Source: Ardenticatena sp.
Lineage (GTDB): Bacteria > Chloroflexota > Anaerolineae > Ardenticatenales > Ardenticatenaceae
Length of the DNA stretch: 56,943 nucleotides
Direction of reading: 5' to 3'
Assembly (NCBI GenBank): GCA_015487975.1
Contig: WFOS01000070.1
Location: 1-56,943, forward strand
Below the pieces are notes generated by a model. It did no database searches. It was not told where the DNA came from and saw only the letters and a list, made by a program, of their open reading frames with translations. Below are positions 40,724 to 50,844 of the stretch, one piece after another. Positions within the stretch are counted from its first letter, which is position 1. Each line of letters begins with the position of its first letter. A program made the translations under genes and the position numbers.

Positions 40724-42763
40724 TTACGAGTTTGCTGGCGATTGGTAGGGGAGAATCACGCGGAAGAGGGTTCCTTCCCCAATCTCGCTTTCGACCTCGA
40801 TCGTTCCCCCCATCAGCTGCACGAGCTGATACACGATCGACAAGCCCAACCCACTGCCGGCATATCGCTTGGTGCCACTTTCTTCGACTTGCGAAAATGC
40901 CTCGAAAATGGTCTCGATCTTTTCCTTGGGAATCCCTATTCCCGTATCTTCCACTTCGATGGCCCAATGTGCCTCATCCACATGCCGCAAACGCACGGAG
41001 ACCCAGCCTTCGTCGGTGAATTTGATAGCATTGCTGAGCAGATTGGCAAGAATTTGGCGCAACCAGTAGGGATCGCCATACAATTGCGCTGGCAGATTGT
41101 CGTCGACCACTGTCCGAATGGAAAGTCCTTTCGCCTGGGCAATACTGCGAGCCGCCTCGACCACATCGAGCAACTCATGCACGGCAAACGTGCGCCAGTT
41201 GATTCTGATCTGCCCCGTTTCGATTTCTGCTTGGTGGATGAACCCATTGATGAAATTCAGCATCTGATGGGCATTGAGCAAAATACGTGCTGCCGCGTGT
41301 TTTACCTCGCTTGCATCCAACGTATCTTCTTGCAACATTTCCGCGTACCCGAGAATACCACTCAACGGTGTACGCAAATCGTGGCTAATGTTCGCGAGAA
41401 GACGCGATTTGAATTCACTTGCTTCCCGAGCTACACGTAACGCTTCCTGTAATTTGCGCTCCATCTCTTTTCGCTCGGTCACATCGATCGAATACTCCAC
41501 CATGTAGCGCACGTTCCCCTCTTCATCGAAGAGGGGATACCCATGCACTTCGGCCACATAGGGTGTGCCATCAGGGTGATAGTGAATATGCTCGACAGTA
41601 TACGGCTCGCGTGATATCTTCACTTGCTGCAACGGACAGGGATGCTCGAGGCCGTCACATGGGGTGTCACGCAAGTGCGTGATTTTGTAGCATTTTGCTC
41701 CTTGCACGAGCGCGTCACGAGCGGCTGCCCGATTGGAAACGACGATGTCGTATGTTTCGGCGTCCAATACATAAAATGGGTGGCTCAGGGCATTGATGAC
41801 ATCGACGAGGAAGCGGTGCTCTCGTTCGAGGTCCAGGCGCGCTTGTACCAGTTCGGAAATGTTTTGGATACTCAGCGCAAAGATGGATTGACGGCGAAAG
41901 AGAATACGTCGCTGCCGCAATTGAACATAGATTCTTTCTCCATCGAACGAATCGAGCGGGACGATGTCCACGATATCATCACGATCTGCATTGCAAAGCT
42001 CATCCAATATCGTCGTTGGTACGATGGTTTCGATGGCAAGCCCTCGGGCCCGATCACGGGGGATGCCGAACGTCTGCTCGAAAACATCGTTCACATCGAT
42101 GATGCGCTCTCCATCATGCAAGACGACCGATTCTTGCACGACCGAGAGCAATGTGCGAAAGCGATGTTCGTTTTCGAGCATGGCCCGCGTATTGCGTTCC
42201 AACACCCATGATGTGGTAAACAAAATCAGGGCACTCACGCTGTACAAGCCCATCGGGACGACGAGTTGTCGCCACGAAACACCACCATGCCAAAACGTTC
42301 CCCCAAGCACAAGGATGAACAACAGAAGCGTATACGTGGCAAATGCTCGCCGCGATAAGATGAAGGCTGCAATGTAAATCAGATACAAGTACCACACCAG
42401 AGCCAAAAAGACTTCATAATCACCAGGAGAATGCAGGGAAAGAAGGCGCAGCAACGGCCCTAGCCCTAACATGAAGAGTGTTGCCCAAACGCCCAAACGA
42501 TACCAACGTGTACGACTGACGCCATATGAGATGGCAATGGTGAGGCTTGTCGCCACGATATAATACTTCCACTCGCCAATATCGGTCACGAAAATACGTA
42601 TCCAACTGGGAATCGTGTAGGTTACAAGCAGAATGAGCATGAGCGTCGCAATCAAACGCACACGCCGCCGCTCGAACTCATCATGAATCTCGAATTTCGG
42701 CTCGATCAGCCACTGCTGCCAGCGAGCAGCGATCAGATCGAATGCATCTTGGATCCTGCGCAT
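40724..42763 (-). CDS. Membrane PAS-domain sensor histidine kinase (orphan)
   Basis: A 679-residue sensor. About six membrane helices (residues ~35-195) precede two PAS domains (~205-320, ~330-445). The second PAS has a cysteine-rich insert, KCYKITHLRDTPCDG and EHPCPL, seen in some sensors and able to bind metal or haem. The kinase core follows: His461 in NISHDLRTPLSG, NLLSNAIKF, DTGIGIP and GSGLGLSI, all intact. No response regulator is adjacent on either side. The start is the ATG at 42763 with AAGGTG upstream. It faces the RpiB-like gene across a two-way terminator. Confidence 0.93.
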   Translation of the reverse strand: MRRIQDAFDLIAARWQQWLIEPKFEIHDEFERRRVRLIATLMLILLVTYTIPSWIRIFVTDIGEWKYYIVATSLTIAISYGVSRTRWYRLGVWATLFMLGLGPLLRLLSLHSPGDYEVFLALVWYLYLIYIAAFILSRRAFATYTLLLFILVLGGTFWHGGVSWRQLVVPMGLYSVSALILFTTSWVLERNTRAMLENEHRFRTLLSVVQESVVLHDGERIIDVNDVFEQTFGIPRDRARGLAIETIVPTTILDELCNADRDDIVDIVPLDSFDGERIYVQLRQRRILFRRQSIFALSIQNISELVQARLDLEREHRFLVDVINALSHPFYVLDAETYDIVVSNRAAARDALVQGAKCYKITHLRDTPCDGLEHPCPLQQVKISREPYTVEHIHYHPDGTPYVAEVHGYPLFDEEGNVRYMVEYSIDVTERKEMERKLQEALRVAREASEFKSRLLANISHDLRTPLSGILGYAEMLQEDTLDASEVKHAAARILLNAHQMLNFINGFIHQAEIETGQIRINWRTFAVHELLDVVEAARSIAQAKGLSIRTVVDDNLPAQLYGDPYWLRQILANLLSNAIKFTDEGWVSVRLRHVDEAHWAIEVEDTGIGIPKEKIETIFEAFSQVEESGTKRYAGSGLGLSIVYQLVQLMGGTIEVESEIGEGTLFRVILPYQSPANS

Positions 42764-43043
42764 AGGGCGAGCACCTTGTTTTCGTCCGTGGAGTAGTGGG
42801 CATATGTTGACGAAGAGTATAAGTTCGGAACGTTCCCTTGTAAAATCGAAAATGGAAAGGTATTCGCAGCCTGGAAGGAAAGAGAAGGCCAGATGATTTG
42901 GCGGTTTCGGGCATGTTCTGGCTTGTGGTTGTGGTCATGTCGATGGAGAAAGCGACGAGTGATGCAGAGGTTGGTTGGACAAGCAGAATGGGTGCCGCGA
43001 TGCGCTTCTGCTTTGCTTGGAAGAGCCCTCGATCCATACGCAT

Positions 43044-43230
43044 GCGCCCAAACCGATCGCGTGTCTTCACGTAGAGAGTCTTCCAACCCGGCGTGGCCGA
43101 AAGGGGCCACACTACGTTGGAGGCGAAGGGGTGCCAAGTGGCATCGTTCAGGTAGACATCCTCGCTGATTTTCATCTTCACCGCCGGCCCAATGCTAGCA
43201 AATCCAGTCTGATTCTGGACTTGGTACACG
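43044..43230 (-). pseudogene. Fragment of a cell-surface protein (Ig-like repeat)
   Basis: The minus frame reads VYQVQNQTGFASIGPAV, KISEDVYLNDATWHPFASN and TPGWKTLYVKTRDRFGR, resembling one C-terminal repeat of large surface proteins in which a displaced-event motif is followed by KTVYVKxRD. No start or ribosome site, and the frame loses resemblance on both sides. It lies within the gene-poor stretch 42764-43716, which otherwise holds only the transposase relic next to it. Confidence 0.5.
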
Positions 43231-43600
43231 TACACGTCCACAGAAGCCTCGTTCCTGGACGACAAGTCCTCCGCGTCGAGAGCATCTATCTGCAAGCTCC
43301 CCAGCCCTGGAGCGACTGGGTTTGGTGCTCGCAGCCGTCACCTTCTTCCTGGTGACACAAGGCGTCCAGGTCGTCGCTGCACAACAACGCAGCCTGGTGG
43401 ACCTCCACTGGTTCTGGGACGCCAGCTCTCTCAAAATCGGCTGGCGCTATGGCAAATGCGCGCTGCTTTCTCATCACCCTTTGCTTCAGCGTCTGTGGTT
43501 GCTTTGCGACCTAAACCCAGAACTTGCCAAGGCTCCTCGTCCCCAATATGCGCTCCGCCATTCTCCCCACTTCTTCCGATGGAAGGCCCTCTATGTTTGA
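43213..43600 (+). pseudogene. IS4-family transposase remnant (frameshifted C-terminus)
   Basis: In one frame TSTEASFLDDKSS retains the E-(6)-K signature of IS4 transposases (Glu codon at 43243, Lys at 43264); the expected Tyr and Arg before it are lost. After a frameshift near 43275 the next frame continues PALERLGLVLAAVTFFLV, LHWFWDASSLKIGWRYG and LLQRLWLL, the usual C-terminal helices of this family. No start codon, N-terminus or terminal inverted repeats were found, so this is a decayed relic. Confidence 0.65.
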
Positions 43601-43716
43601 GATGTGTTGTCAGTCAACGAGCCGCTTGACATTTGCTACGAACCAGACCAAACGATTCGAGGCAGCCCCTCGGAACATGTTGCTCTGAGAGCATCTGGGC
43701 GAAGCGCCTTGCTCGG

Positions 43717-44004
43717 TCAGGATCGTTTGCGAGACGCTAGCCAGCGCTCGAAGGAGCGACGGCTTTCTCCGCTTTTGCGACCAGAGAGGAGGCCCGCCAG
43801 ACGAATGTCCTCATCCAGTTTGGGCCAACGGATGACCTCGTCGTAGATTTCGATGGTGTTGCGCTCCTCGGACGAAGCGTGCAACAGGCGAGGATACCAT
43901 TCGACAGGGATATGAAGGACGCGACGATCCTCAAGATGGACAACGATGTGTGTATCGGTTACGTAGATCTGCTTCACTTTGATTGGTGCGGTCGAAGAAG
44001 TCAT
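43717..44004 (-). CDS. DUF2442 domain protein
   Basis: A 95-residue protein matching DUF2442: VVHLEDRRVLHIPVEWYPRL, then a tryptophan-proline-aspartate segment VIRWPKLDEDIRLAGLL, with a basic C-terminal tail. The family is usually found with a DUF4160 partner in toxin-antitoxin-like pairs; no DUF4160 gene remains here, although 200 nt of open minus-strand sequence upstream could be a relic. The start at 44004 has GGGAGG 6 nt upstream; a longer frame to 44070 lacks one. Confidence 0.85.
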   Translation of the reverse strand: MTSSTAPIKVKQIYVTDTHIVVHLEDRRVLHIPVEWYPRLLHASSEERNTIEIYDEVIRWPKLDEDIRLAGLLSGRKSGESRRSFERWLASRKRS

Positions 44005-44245
44005 GCTACGCCTCCCAAAAATCGGAAAACGGTTGGTCTCATTGTATCGCAGATCGTCTCGAAGCAACATTTTGTCGGCGATGAAGTCGAACTCGCGGTT
44101 GCCTTCGGTGGGGACGCCATCGGCATCTCTGCTGCGATTCTGGTGCTCTACGGTGCGCGAGCGAAGCCATACCGCATCAATCCATCCACAATCGTCGCCC
44201 GCTCTCGACCACCAGGCCCGTTGTCTGGCGGTTTTGTTTTGGCAC

Positions 44246-44278
44246 GAAAAAGGCCGCCCTGCCTTGGGGGCGACCTTT
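44246..44278 (-). terminator. Terminator after the alpha-2-macroglobulin gene
   Basis: An 11-bp stem with one mismatch (44249-44259 with 44268-44278) followed by TTTTTC on the minus strand, 18 nt after the stop. Confidence 0.75.
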
Positions 44279-44295
44279 CCGCTGAAACATGGCGT

Positions 44296-47200
44296 TCATT
44301 CACGAATGGTGACGCGCACGCTGGCGCTCCGGCCGAAGACCTCGGGATGGTACATCTCGTATGCCACCGCCGGCAACGCCGTGAACGTGCCGGCTTGTGT
44401 CACCCGCGCCAGATAGGTGTATTCATACGTGTCTCGGCGCAGGATCGTCTTGAACAACGCCACCTTTTCGTCGCGAATTTCCGAACGTGTCCAGTCATCG
44501 TACCAGAAGCGGCTCCGCGAATCGAGGCGCTCACCACGTGGCCCGCGCGCAAGCCGTGATGTCGTCAGCAATGAGGGGTCGATTGCCTCGAACCCCGCTG
44601 GTAAGGGGTCTTCCAAAATGAAGTAGTAGAGCGTTTGCGGCGCCATCACCGTCAACCGCACCATGACCACATCGCCCACACGCAACTCGTCAGGGGAAAT
44701 AGCCTCGCCTGTGCTTTCAAACGTCAATGGGTCTGCCAGTTCGTAGCGGCGCGAAACGACAATCCCCCGTTCCATGGGCGGTACCTCTTCGATGTTCGAG
44801 AAGTACTCAACCCAGGCGGCGTAGTAGAGGCGGCCTGCCCCGTCGTCGGTGCGGGCAATGACTAGCTCGTTGGCTTCGTCCAGCAACAAATCGCCAATGG
44901 TACGTTCCAACCGTCGCGGTTCCAGCAGATTCTCACGTGAAACCTGCTCATCGAGCAGGACGTCGCCGTTCAACATCACGCGGTAGCTGAAATCGGCTTG
45001 CAGCTCACCGCTGGCCACCATGTAGTCGGTCAACGCCATGACTGCCCACGCTGTTGTTTGCGTCGTTTCCCACGCCTCGGCGCGACGTGCCCCGATCAGC
45101 CAGCGCACGGTTTCGGGAATGAGCAGGTGGTTGGGGCGAGCACGTACCAGGGCATCAAGCACAAGCGCCGTGGTGCGCTCGCTACTGTCCATTGCCATCG
45201 CATCTGGGTCGCTTTCTTCCCAATGTGCGCCAGAGGCACTCATCAGGGCCCGCCCAGTCAACATCGTTACCAACGTTTGAACGCGCTCAGCCTGTTCGTC
45301 GCCTGCATGGACGAGCGCCATGGTCAGGAACGCCAGCCCATCATTGCCCAATAGACTGCGCTTTTCGTAGAGCGTGACAAGCCGTCCGGTGTCCACCTGA
45401 CCACGTTCAGCCAACACATAGAGGATGAACGCGCGGGTATCGAGGACGAAAGCACGCTCATCATTGCTGGTGCGTTCAACCACATTCTTCAGGTAGGTTT
45501 CAGCACGTTCGAGCGTTCTATCCGGCACATCGAACCCTGCGGCTTTGGCATGGTGCAAGCCGAACAGCACATAGGCGGTCAACCAGGGGCGGCTACCTTC
45601 GGGATACCACCATCCCCACCCGCCATTACGATTTTGGGTGTGAATAAGCCGCTGGATGGCCACTTCGATGTTGATACGCAGTGCAGGTTCGAGGTCGGCA
45701 CGCATCAGCCCGGCTTCACGCAAGGCGCGATAGGTCATGATGTTGGGCAAGAACGAACTGACGATTTGTTCGCTGCACGCGTAGGGGTAGGTGGTGAGGT
45801 AATCAAAGGCGGATTGCGTCATTCCCGCAAGCGAGGGGGCAATTTCGACCGTCAATCCACCTTGCGTGGGGTCGGCGTCGGGCGGGATGACGAAACGTTC
45901 GACCACCTGCCCCCGCTGTACCTGTCCGGCGGTTGCCACTACCGAAGGCGTCGTGCGATGGAAAATGGGCACGGTAAGCGCCACAGCATCTTCATAGCCG
46001 GGTGCGACGGCATGGAAGAGCATCCGTGTCGCTTCGCCCTCTTCCACACGCACTGGGAAGGTAACCGTTTGTGCCCCGCGTGGCGGAATGACTACCTGCG
46101 CCGTTCCTGAGCCATCGAGTGTGAGGGAGTCTGCAGAGAAGGTGACGGTCGTGGTCAGCGGTTCGTTGGTGTTGTTGTGAACGATGGCTTTGAGCCGGGC
46201 TTCATCGCCCACCACGAAGAAGCGTGGTGTGGATGGGCGCACGAAGAAGGTACGTGTTGTCAATACTTCGTATCTGTTTTGGGCTACGCGGCCATCCTGT
46301 GTGACACCCCGCACCGTCAACACCCACGTGGTCAGGTTGTCGGGCAATGTGACGCTGAAGCGGGCTTCGCCCTGCTGGTTGGTTCGCAAATCAGCCTTCC
46401 AGAAAGCGGTTTCCTGGAAGTTCTCGCGTACGTTCATGGGAAGCGCCATGCCACCACCGCCACCACCACCGCCTTTGGCCCCGGGGGCAAGGTCGCGCGA
46501 AATGACGTCGACGTTGATGAAAAGCGAGCCGCCAGTGCGAATGCCCAGTGGGCGTTCCGCATAGAAAGCTTCCATCAAATCGGGGTTGGGGTCTTCAGCG
46601 AGTGAAAGCAACGCTTTGTCCACCAGGGCGGCGGAAAATTCCACATTGGGTACTGGTTCGCCATCATGTGTGGTCGCGCGGATGGTAAACGTGACCGTTT
46701 GACGTGGCTCGAATGGCGGTTCCGGTTCAGGGATGAATTCCACATTGAGCGTCTGCTCGGTAAGCGCCACCGGCAGGTTGATGTAGCCCAGCCGAATGTC
46801 TGGCAAGTGCCCGTCGGCAGCAGATTTGAGCGCCGTGACACTCACATAGACGTTGGGGGCATCAGCAGTGTCGAGCGGCACTTCGATGATCGTGCTGTTG
46901 TCCGGCAAATCAACGACCCATGCGCGGCGGACGGTGGCACGCTCGACCGTCACCAGTGCCCGCATGCCGGTATAGGGCGTAGGCACAAGAATGCGTGCCG
47001 TCTCACCCGGAGTATATTCGCGTTTGTCAGCGACCAGCTCGATGCGGCGGTTGTTTTCGGTACGCCAGCCAACATATTCGGTGCTCGACACCCAGACAAA
47101 CGCCCGACTGCGAATTTCACGCCCCTGCGCGTCATACCCGACGGCCAACACTGTGTAGACACCCCCAAACGAGGGGGTTACGGTCAGTACCGCTGCCCCG

Positions 47201-50200
47201 TCCTCGTCGGTACGCAGGCGTTCGATGCTTTCGACGGTATCGGTGAAGTGCGTCGTCCAGTAGGTTGCGCCGCTTTCATCTTCCACCTGCACCGAATACC
47301 ACTCGCGCCGTGCCAGTGTGATTTCCAGTTCGGCATTGGCAAATGGCTGGCGGTCTGGTGTCAGCGTACGCACATCGAACGTGAGCGGCTTTCCTGCTTC
47401 GCCCGTAAATGTGTGCCCTCGCAACCCAATGTAGAAGTCACCGGGGTGCACAATCACGCTCCCGCGGCCACTGACCACCTGGTTGCTGGCATCGCTGACA
47501 TCGGCTTCGATTCTCAATTGCACCGCCTGCGTGCTCTCCGGAAAGGTGGTGGGCACATCCAGACGATAGATACCCTGCTCGTCCAACTCACCCACCCCAG
47601 ATGCCACCACTTCCTGGCGCTGTTGGAAGAAGGCGTAGTACCAGTCGCGCTCGTCATCGGAATCATGCCAGGACCAGTAGCCAGGCAGGCCACCATCGAA
47701 GCGATATGGGGTTTGGAGCAGACGCCAGTTGACACGCCCATTGGAGACAGCACCACCAAAAAAGTACTGTGCTTGAATGGTCGCTGTGAGTGGTTCGCCT
47801 TGTTTGACTTCTGGGGCAGATGGCGTGACATTCACTTCGAATTCAGGCAGGCGGTATTCCACAACCCCAAATGATGCCCACACGTCCCGCGAGTCATCGC
47901 CCCACCACACTCTGATGGTATAGCTTCCCAACGGCGCATCATCGTTCAAATCGAATTCGCCGAAGAATGTGCCAAACGGAGACAGCTCCACTTCGCGCCG
48001 TTCAAGGGTATCGCCTTGCGGATCGATAATCGCCATGGTCACGGTGTCCTGGAATGGCGAGTACATGGCATCTTGGTCATTCCAAAGCACCCCGCGGAAG
48101 AACACACGCTGACCAGGGCGGTAAACAGGGCGGTCGGTGTAGACCGCACCACGTACAGATGGAAGCAAGAAATCCTGCGCGATGTTGAAGAGCCAGGGTT
48201 CAGCCCCCTCGTTCCACTCCGAAGAGGTTAGGCCAACGATGCGCCCATCTTCATCCTGAACCAATGCCCAGACGTTCTCCCATCCTTCACGAGGTTCGGC
48301 AAATGTGACGTGCGCCAAGCCGTCTGCATCGGTTTCGCCTTCTGCAATTTTGGTCATCTCTTGCCCTCTTGCATACAGGCGAACGCGCATGTTGGGCACC
48401 GGTGCGCCATCAGCAAGGTCGGAGACCCATACAAGGCTATCCAGTGGGCCGACTTTCAAGAGCACGTTGTAGGGTGACATGATGACGAAGCGCCAGTCGC
48501 CACTGACCTCTTTGGTCGATCCGTCGTCAAGCGTGTCGATGCCTTCGACGTCGAGGATATACAACCCCGGTTCCAGTCGACCATCAGGGGGAACGCGGGT
48601 TTTGAAGAGATGCGCCTCGTTCGGTGTGGCCTGAGACGTGTCGAGGGTCCACGCCGCCAATGGTTCCTGGCTGGTGGAGAAAGAGACGCCTGGCACCTTG
48701 ATCTGTCGGAGCAGGTTGAAAAACTGATTTTCGGTCAGCGCGTAGACCTTCAGCTCGACACGTTCGACATTGCGCACACGCACAATCTGCATGGTTTCTG
48801 TCACGGCGCTGAACATGGAAAATTCGTAATCGGTCCCAATCAGTTCGACAAGCGGCGGCAAATCTTTGACATGGAACGCAAAACGAACGGGCGCATCCAG
48901 AGGCTCGCCAAAGCGCGAGAGAGCAGTAGTGGCAATCGTCACGGTGTATGTCTGCCCTGCGTCCCATCCGCCCCACGGATCGAGGACATAGCGCCAACGC
49001 CCTGCTCTGTCAGCCTCATAGCGGCCATCCAGCCAGTAGTCGCCGGGGTCGGGGGTGATGGTGATGGCCGCTCGCAAACTGTCCAGGTCCATGGGCGTGT
49101 TGAAGGACAATTCAAGCGGACGATGCGCTTCCAGGGTTTTCTCATCAGGCGGGTTGAGCAGGCGCGGTTTGGGGGTAACATCACGGCTGGCGGTAAACGT
49201 TTCCGCAAGGCGGGCGTTGGCAGGCCCACGTGCCCCAGCTGCAACCACAATGCGCACTCTTCCCCCGTGAGGATAGGGGGTTTGCGGGCTAACGACAAGC
49301 ACTTCATCGGCCATCCAGCGCAAATCGACCGGCACAATCGTGTCTGTTGGCACAAGCGTTACCTGCAGATGTTCCGCTACCGATTGGGGATCCATGGGGT
49401 GCGAGAAGACAATGGTGATGGGCGATGTCGTACCAATCAAGTCTTCTTCTGGCAAGACTTGCAGCACACGGGGGCCTTCGGTGGTGAACGTCCATGTGAA
49501 GGGGTCTGTCAGCACTGTACCAAGGGTATCGGTCAAACCAGCGGGGACGGTAATGGTGTAGGGCTGCGCAAGGCGCAGCGGCTCATCCGGCGAAAAAACG
49601 AAGTAAGATGTGGACACCCATTCACCCGTGCCACGCAACGGTGGGGCGATGGTGATGGGAACAGGCAAGTTTGCCTGTTCGGCAATGCCAACCAGCGGCA
49701 CAACCGGATGGTTGAACTTCACAGCAAGAAATGTTTCGTCGGGGTTGGTCGGTACATCCACCGTCCCTGGTTCGGGCACCACACTTTCCACGCGCAACAC
49801 GCTCAACGTTGTAAACGTGGCGCTGTACGTCGCGAGGGAACGCACCGAAGCGCCAGAAGGTTCAAGCGCGATTTCGTATGTTGTCTTAGGCGCAAGCGGT
49901 GCCTCGGGGGTAAAGACAAGGCGCGTTTCGGTTTCCCACATGAGGTTGCCTGCAACTTTGCGCCCATGTTCCGCCTCGCGTACGCTAAACGCCCGGACAA
50001 CAGCATCGGGGTCGTCAGGCGGCACACGAAACATGACGATGATATTCGTGTTCAGGTCAACTTCGACAGCACCATCGAAGGGAATGGTTGCGACGACCCC
50101 AACGCCTTCGGTGGTAAACGTCCATTCCAGTGGTTCTTCCAGCTCACCCCCCTGGGCAATCTGGGGGGTAAGCCGCACGGTGTAGGTGGTACCGGGTTGC

Positions 50201-50805
50201 AAGCCTTCTTCGGGATAGAAGCCAAGCAGGTTGGGGGCAACCCAGCGCACAAATCCACGCACCTCTGGGGTGATACGAAACGGGTTGGCGATACCGCTCT
50301 GGTCTTCGAAACTGGTGAACTGCACGACGTCGCGCTCGAACTGGGCGACGATCGGCGTTTCCAACGACACGTCTTCGCTTCCGGGTGCTGGCGAAACCGC
50401 CACGACAGCAAGCGTCGCCGGGGTCCGCAATTCCGCCTCGAACGCACGTGCCAGCGGAACACCACGTCGACTCATCGCATCGGTGCTCAGCGCAATGCGC
50501 ACCGTGGTCTCAGCCGGCAACGGCTCGGTTGGCGTGAAAAGCAGTCGCTCGCCTGTCCCTTCCGATTCCCACCGAAACACGCCTTTCACAGGCGGCGTGA
50601 TACGGAACGCGGCTTCCACACTGGCATGGTCCATAGGTTGGTCGAATACCAACACGATGGCATCTTGGCGGCCGATCGTCTCTTCGGGCACCATTTTCAC
50701 AATCGAAGGGGCTGCGGGGGGAGCGTACCATTGCCACGCAAGCCAGGCAACGGCAGCCAAAAGGAGCAGTATACCGACCAGAAGCACCTTTCGTCGAGCA
50801 CTCAT
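44296..50805 (-). CDS. Bacterial alpha-2-macroglobulin with thioester
   Basis: A 2169-residue protein with an N-terminal membrane anchor (residues ~7-25), five or six Ig-like SbsA-type domains (~35-640, each with TYTVxL-like strands), MG domains, a bait-like region with a polyglycine run (GAKGGGGGGGG, ~1440), and the thioester motif YACSEQ (Cys1677 to Gln1680) in the thioester domain. It would trap invading proteases covalently at the cell surface. There is no lipobox, unlike YfhM, so anchoring is by the helix. It starts 39 nt after pbpC, the known functional pair in which the trap and PBP1C protect and repair the wall. Ends at a terminator. Confidence 0.95.
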   Translation of the reverse strand: MSARRKVLLVGILLLLAAVAWLAWQWYAPPAAPSIVKMVPEETIGRQDAIVLVFDQPMDHASVEAAFRITPPVKGVFRWESEGTGERLLFTPTEPLPAETTVRIALSTDAMSRRGVPLARAFEAELRTPATLAVVAVSPAPGSEDVSLETPIVAQFERDVVQFTSFEDQSGIANPFRITPEVRGFVRWVAPNLLGFYPEEGLQPGTTYTVRLTPQIAQGGELEEPLEWTFTTEGVGVVATIPFDGAVEVDLNTNIIVMFRVPPDDPDAVVRAFSVREAEHGRKVAGNLMWETETRLVFTPEAPLAPKTTYEIALEPSGASVRSLATYSATFTTLSVLRVESVVPEPGTVDVPTNPDETFLAVKFNHPVVPLVGIAEQANLPVPITIAPPLRGTGEWVSTSYFVFSPDEPLRLAQPYTITVPAGLTDTLGTVLTDPFTWTFTTEGPRVLQVLPEEDLIGTTSPITIVFSHPMDPQSVAEHLQVTLVPTDTIVPVDLRWMADEVLVVSPQTPYPHGGRVRIVVAAGARGPANARLAETFTASRDVTPKPRLLNPPDEKTLEAHRPLELSFNTPMDLDSLRAAITITPDPGDYWLDGRYEADRAGRWRYVLDPWGGWDAGQTYTVTIATTALSRFGEPLDAPVRFAFHVKDLPPLVELIGTDYEFSMFSAVTETMQIVRVRNVERVELKVYALTENQFFNLLRQIKVPGVSFSTSQEPLAAWTLDTSQATPNEAHLFKTRVPPDGRLEPGLYILDVEGIDTLDDGSTKEVSGDWRFVIMSPYNVLLKVGPLDSLVWVSDLADGAPVPNMRVRLYARGQEMTKIAEGETDADGLAHVTFAEPREGWENVWALVQDEDGRIVGLTSSEWNEGAEPWLFNIAQDFLLPSVRGAVYTDRPVYRPGQRVFFRGVLWNDQDAMYSPFQDTVTMAIIDPQGDTLERREVELSPFGTFFGEFDLNDDAPLGSYTIRVWWGDDSRDVWASFGVVEYRLPEFEVNVTPSAPEVKQGEPLTATIQAQYFFGGAVSNGRVNWRLLQTPYRFDGGLPGYWSWHDSDDERDWYYAFFQQRQEVVASGVGELDEQGIYRLDVPTTFPESTQAVQLRIEADVSDASNQVVSGRGSVIVHPGDFYIGLRGHTFTGEAGKPLTFDVRTLTPDRQPFANAELEITLARREWYSVQVEDESGATYWTTHFTDTVESIERLRTDEDGAAVLTVTPSFGGVYTVLAVGYDAQGREIRSRAFVWVSSTEYVGWRTENNRRIELVADKREYTPGETARILVPTPYTGMRALVTVERATVRRAWVVDLPDNSTIIEVPLDTADAPNVYVSVTALKSAADGHLPDIRLGYINLPVALTEQTLNVEFIPEPEPPFEPRQTVTFTIRATTHDGEPVPNVEFSAALVDKALLSLAEDPNPDLMEAFYAERPLGIRTGGSLFINVDVISRDLAPGAKGGGGGGGGMALPMNVRENFQETAFWKADLRTNQQGEARFSVTLPDNLTTWVLTVRGVTQDGRVAQNRYEVLTTRTFFVRPSTPRFFVVGDEARLKAIVHNNTNEPLTTTVTFSADSLTLDGSGTAQVVIPPRGAQTVTFPVRVEEGEATRMLFHAVAPGYEDAVALTVPIFHRTTPSVVATAGQVQRGQVVERFVIPPDADPTQGGLTVEIAPSLAGMTQSAFDYLTTYPYACSEQIVSSFLPNIMTYRALREAGLMRADLEPALRINIEVAIQRLIHTQNRNGGWGWWYPEGSRPWLTAYVLFGLHHAKAAGFDVPDRTLERAETYLKNVVERTSNDERAFVLDTRAFILYVLAERGQVDTGRLVTLYEKRSLLGNDGLAFLTMALVHAGDEQAERVQTLVTMLTGRALMSASGAHWEESDPDAMAMDSSERTTALVLDALVRARPNHLLIPETVRWLIGARRAEAWETTQTTAWAVMALTDYMVASGELQADFSYRVMLNGDVLLDEQVSRENLLEPRRLERTIGDLLLDEANELVIARTDDGAGRLYYAAWVEYFSNIEEVPPMERGIVVSRRYELADPLTFESTGEAISPDELRVGDVVMVRLTVMAPQTLYYFILEDPLPAGFEAIDPSLLTTSRLARGPRGERLDSRSRFWYDDWTRSEIRDEKVALFKTILRRDTYEYTYLARVTQAGTFTALPAVAYEMYHPEVFGRSASVRVTIRE

Positions 50806-50844
50806 TCTTGCACTCCGTCGATTTTTGGTTGAGGGGGGACCGCC

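Noticed and set aside
48610-50832. A 740-residue open frame on the plus strand opposite the alpha-2-macroglobulin gene
   Set aside because: It has no family resemblance, is rich in Arg, His and Cys as expected of an antisense shadow, and overlaps a protein with clear domains and thioester motif.
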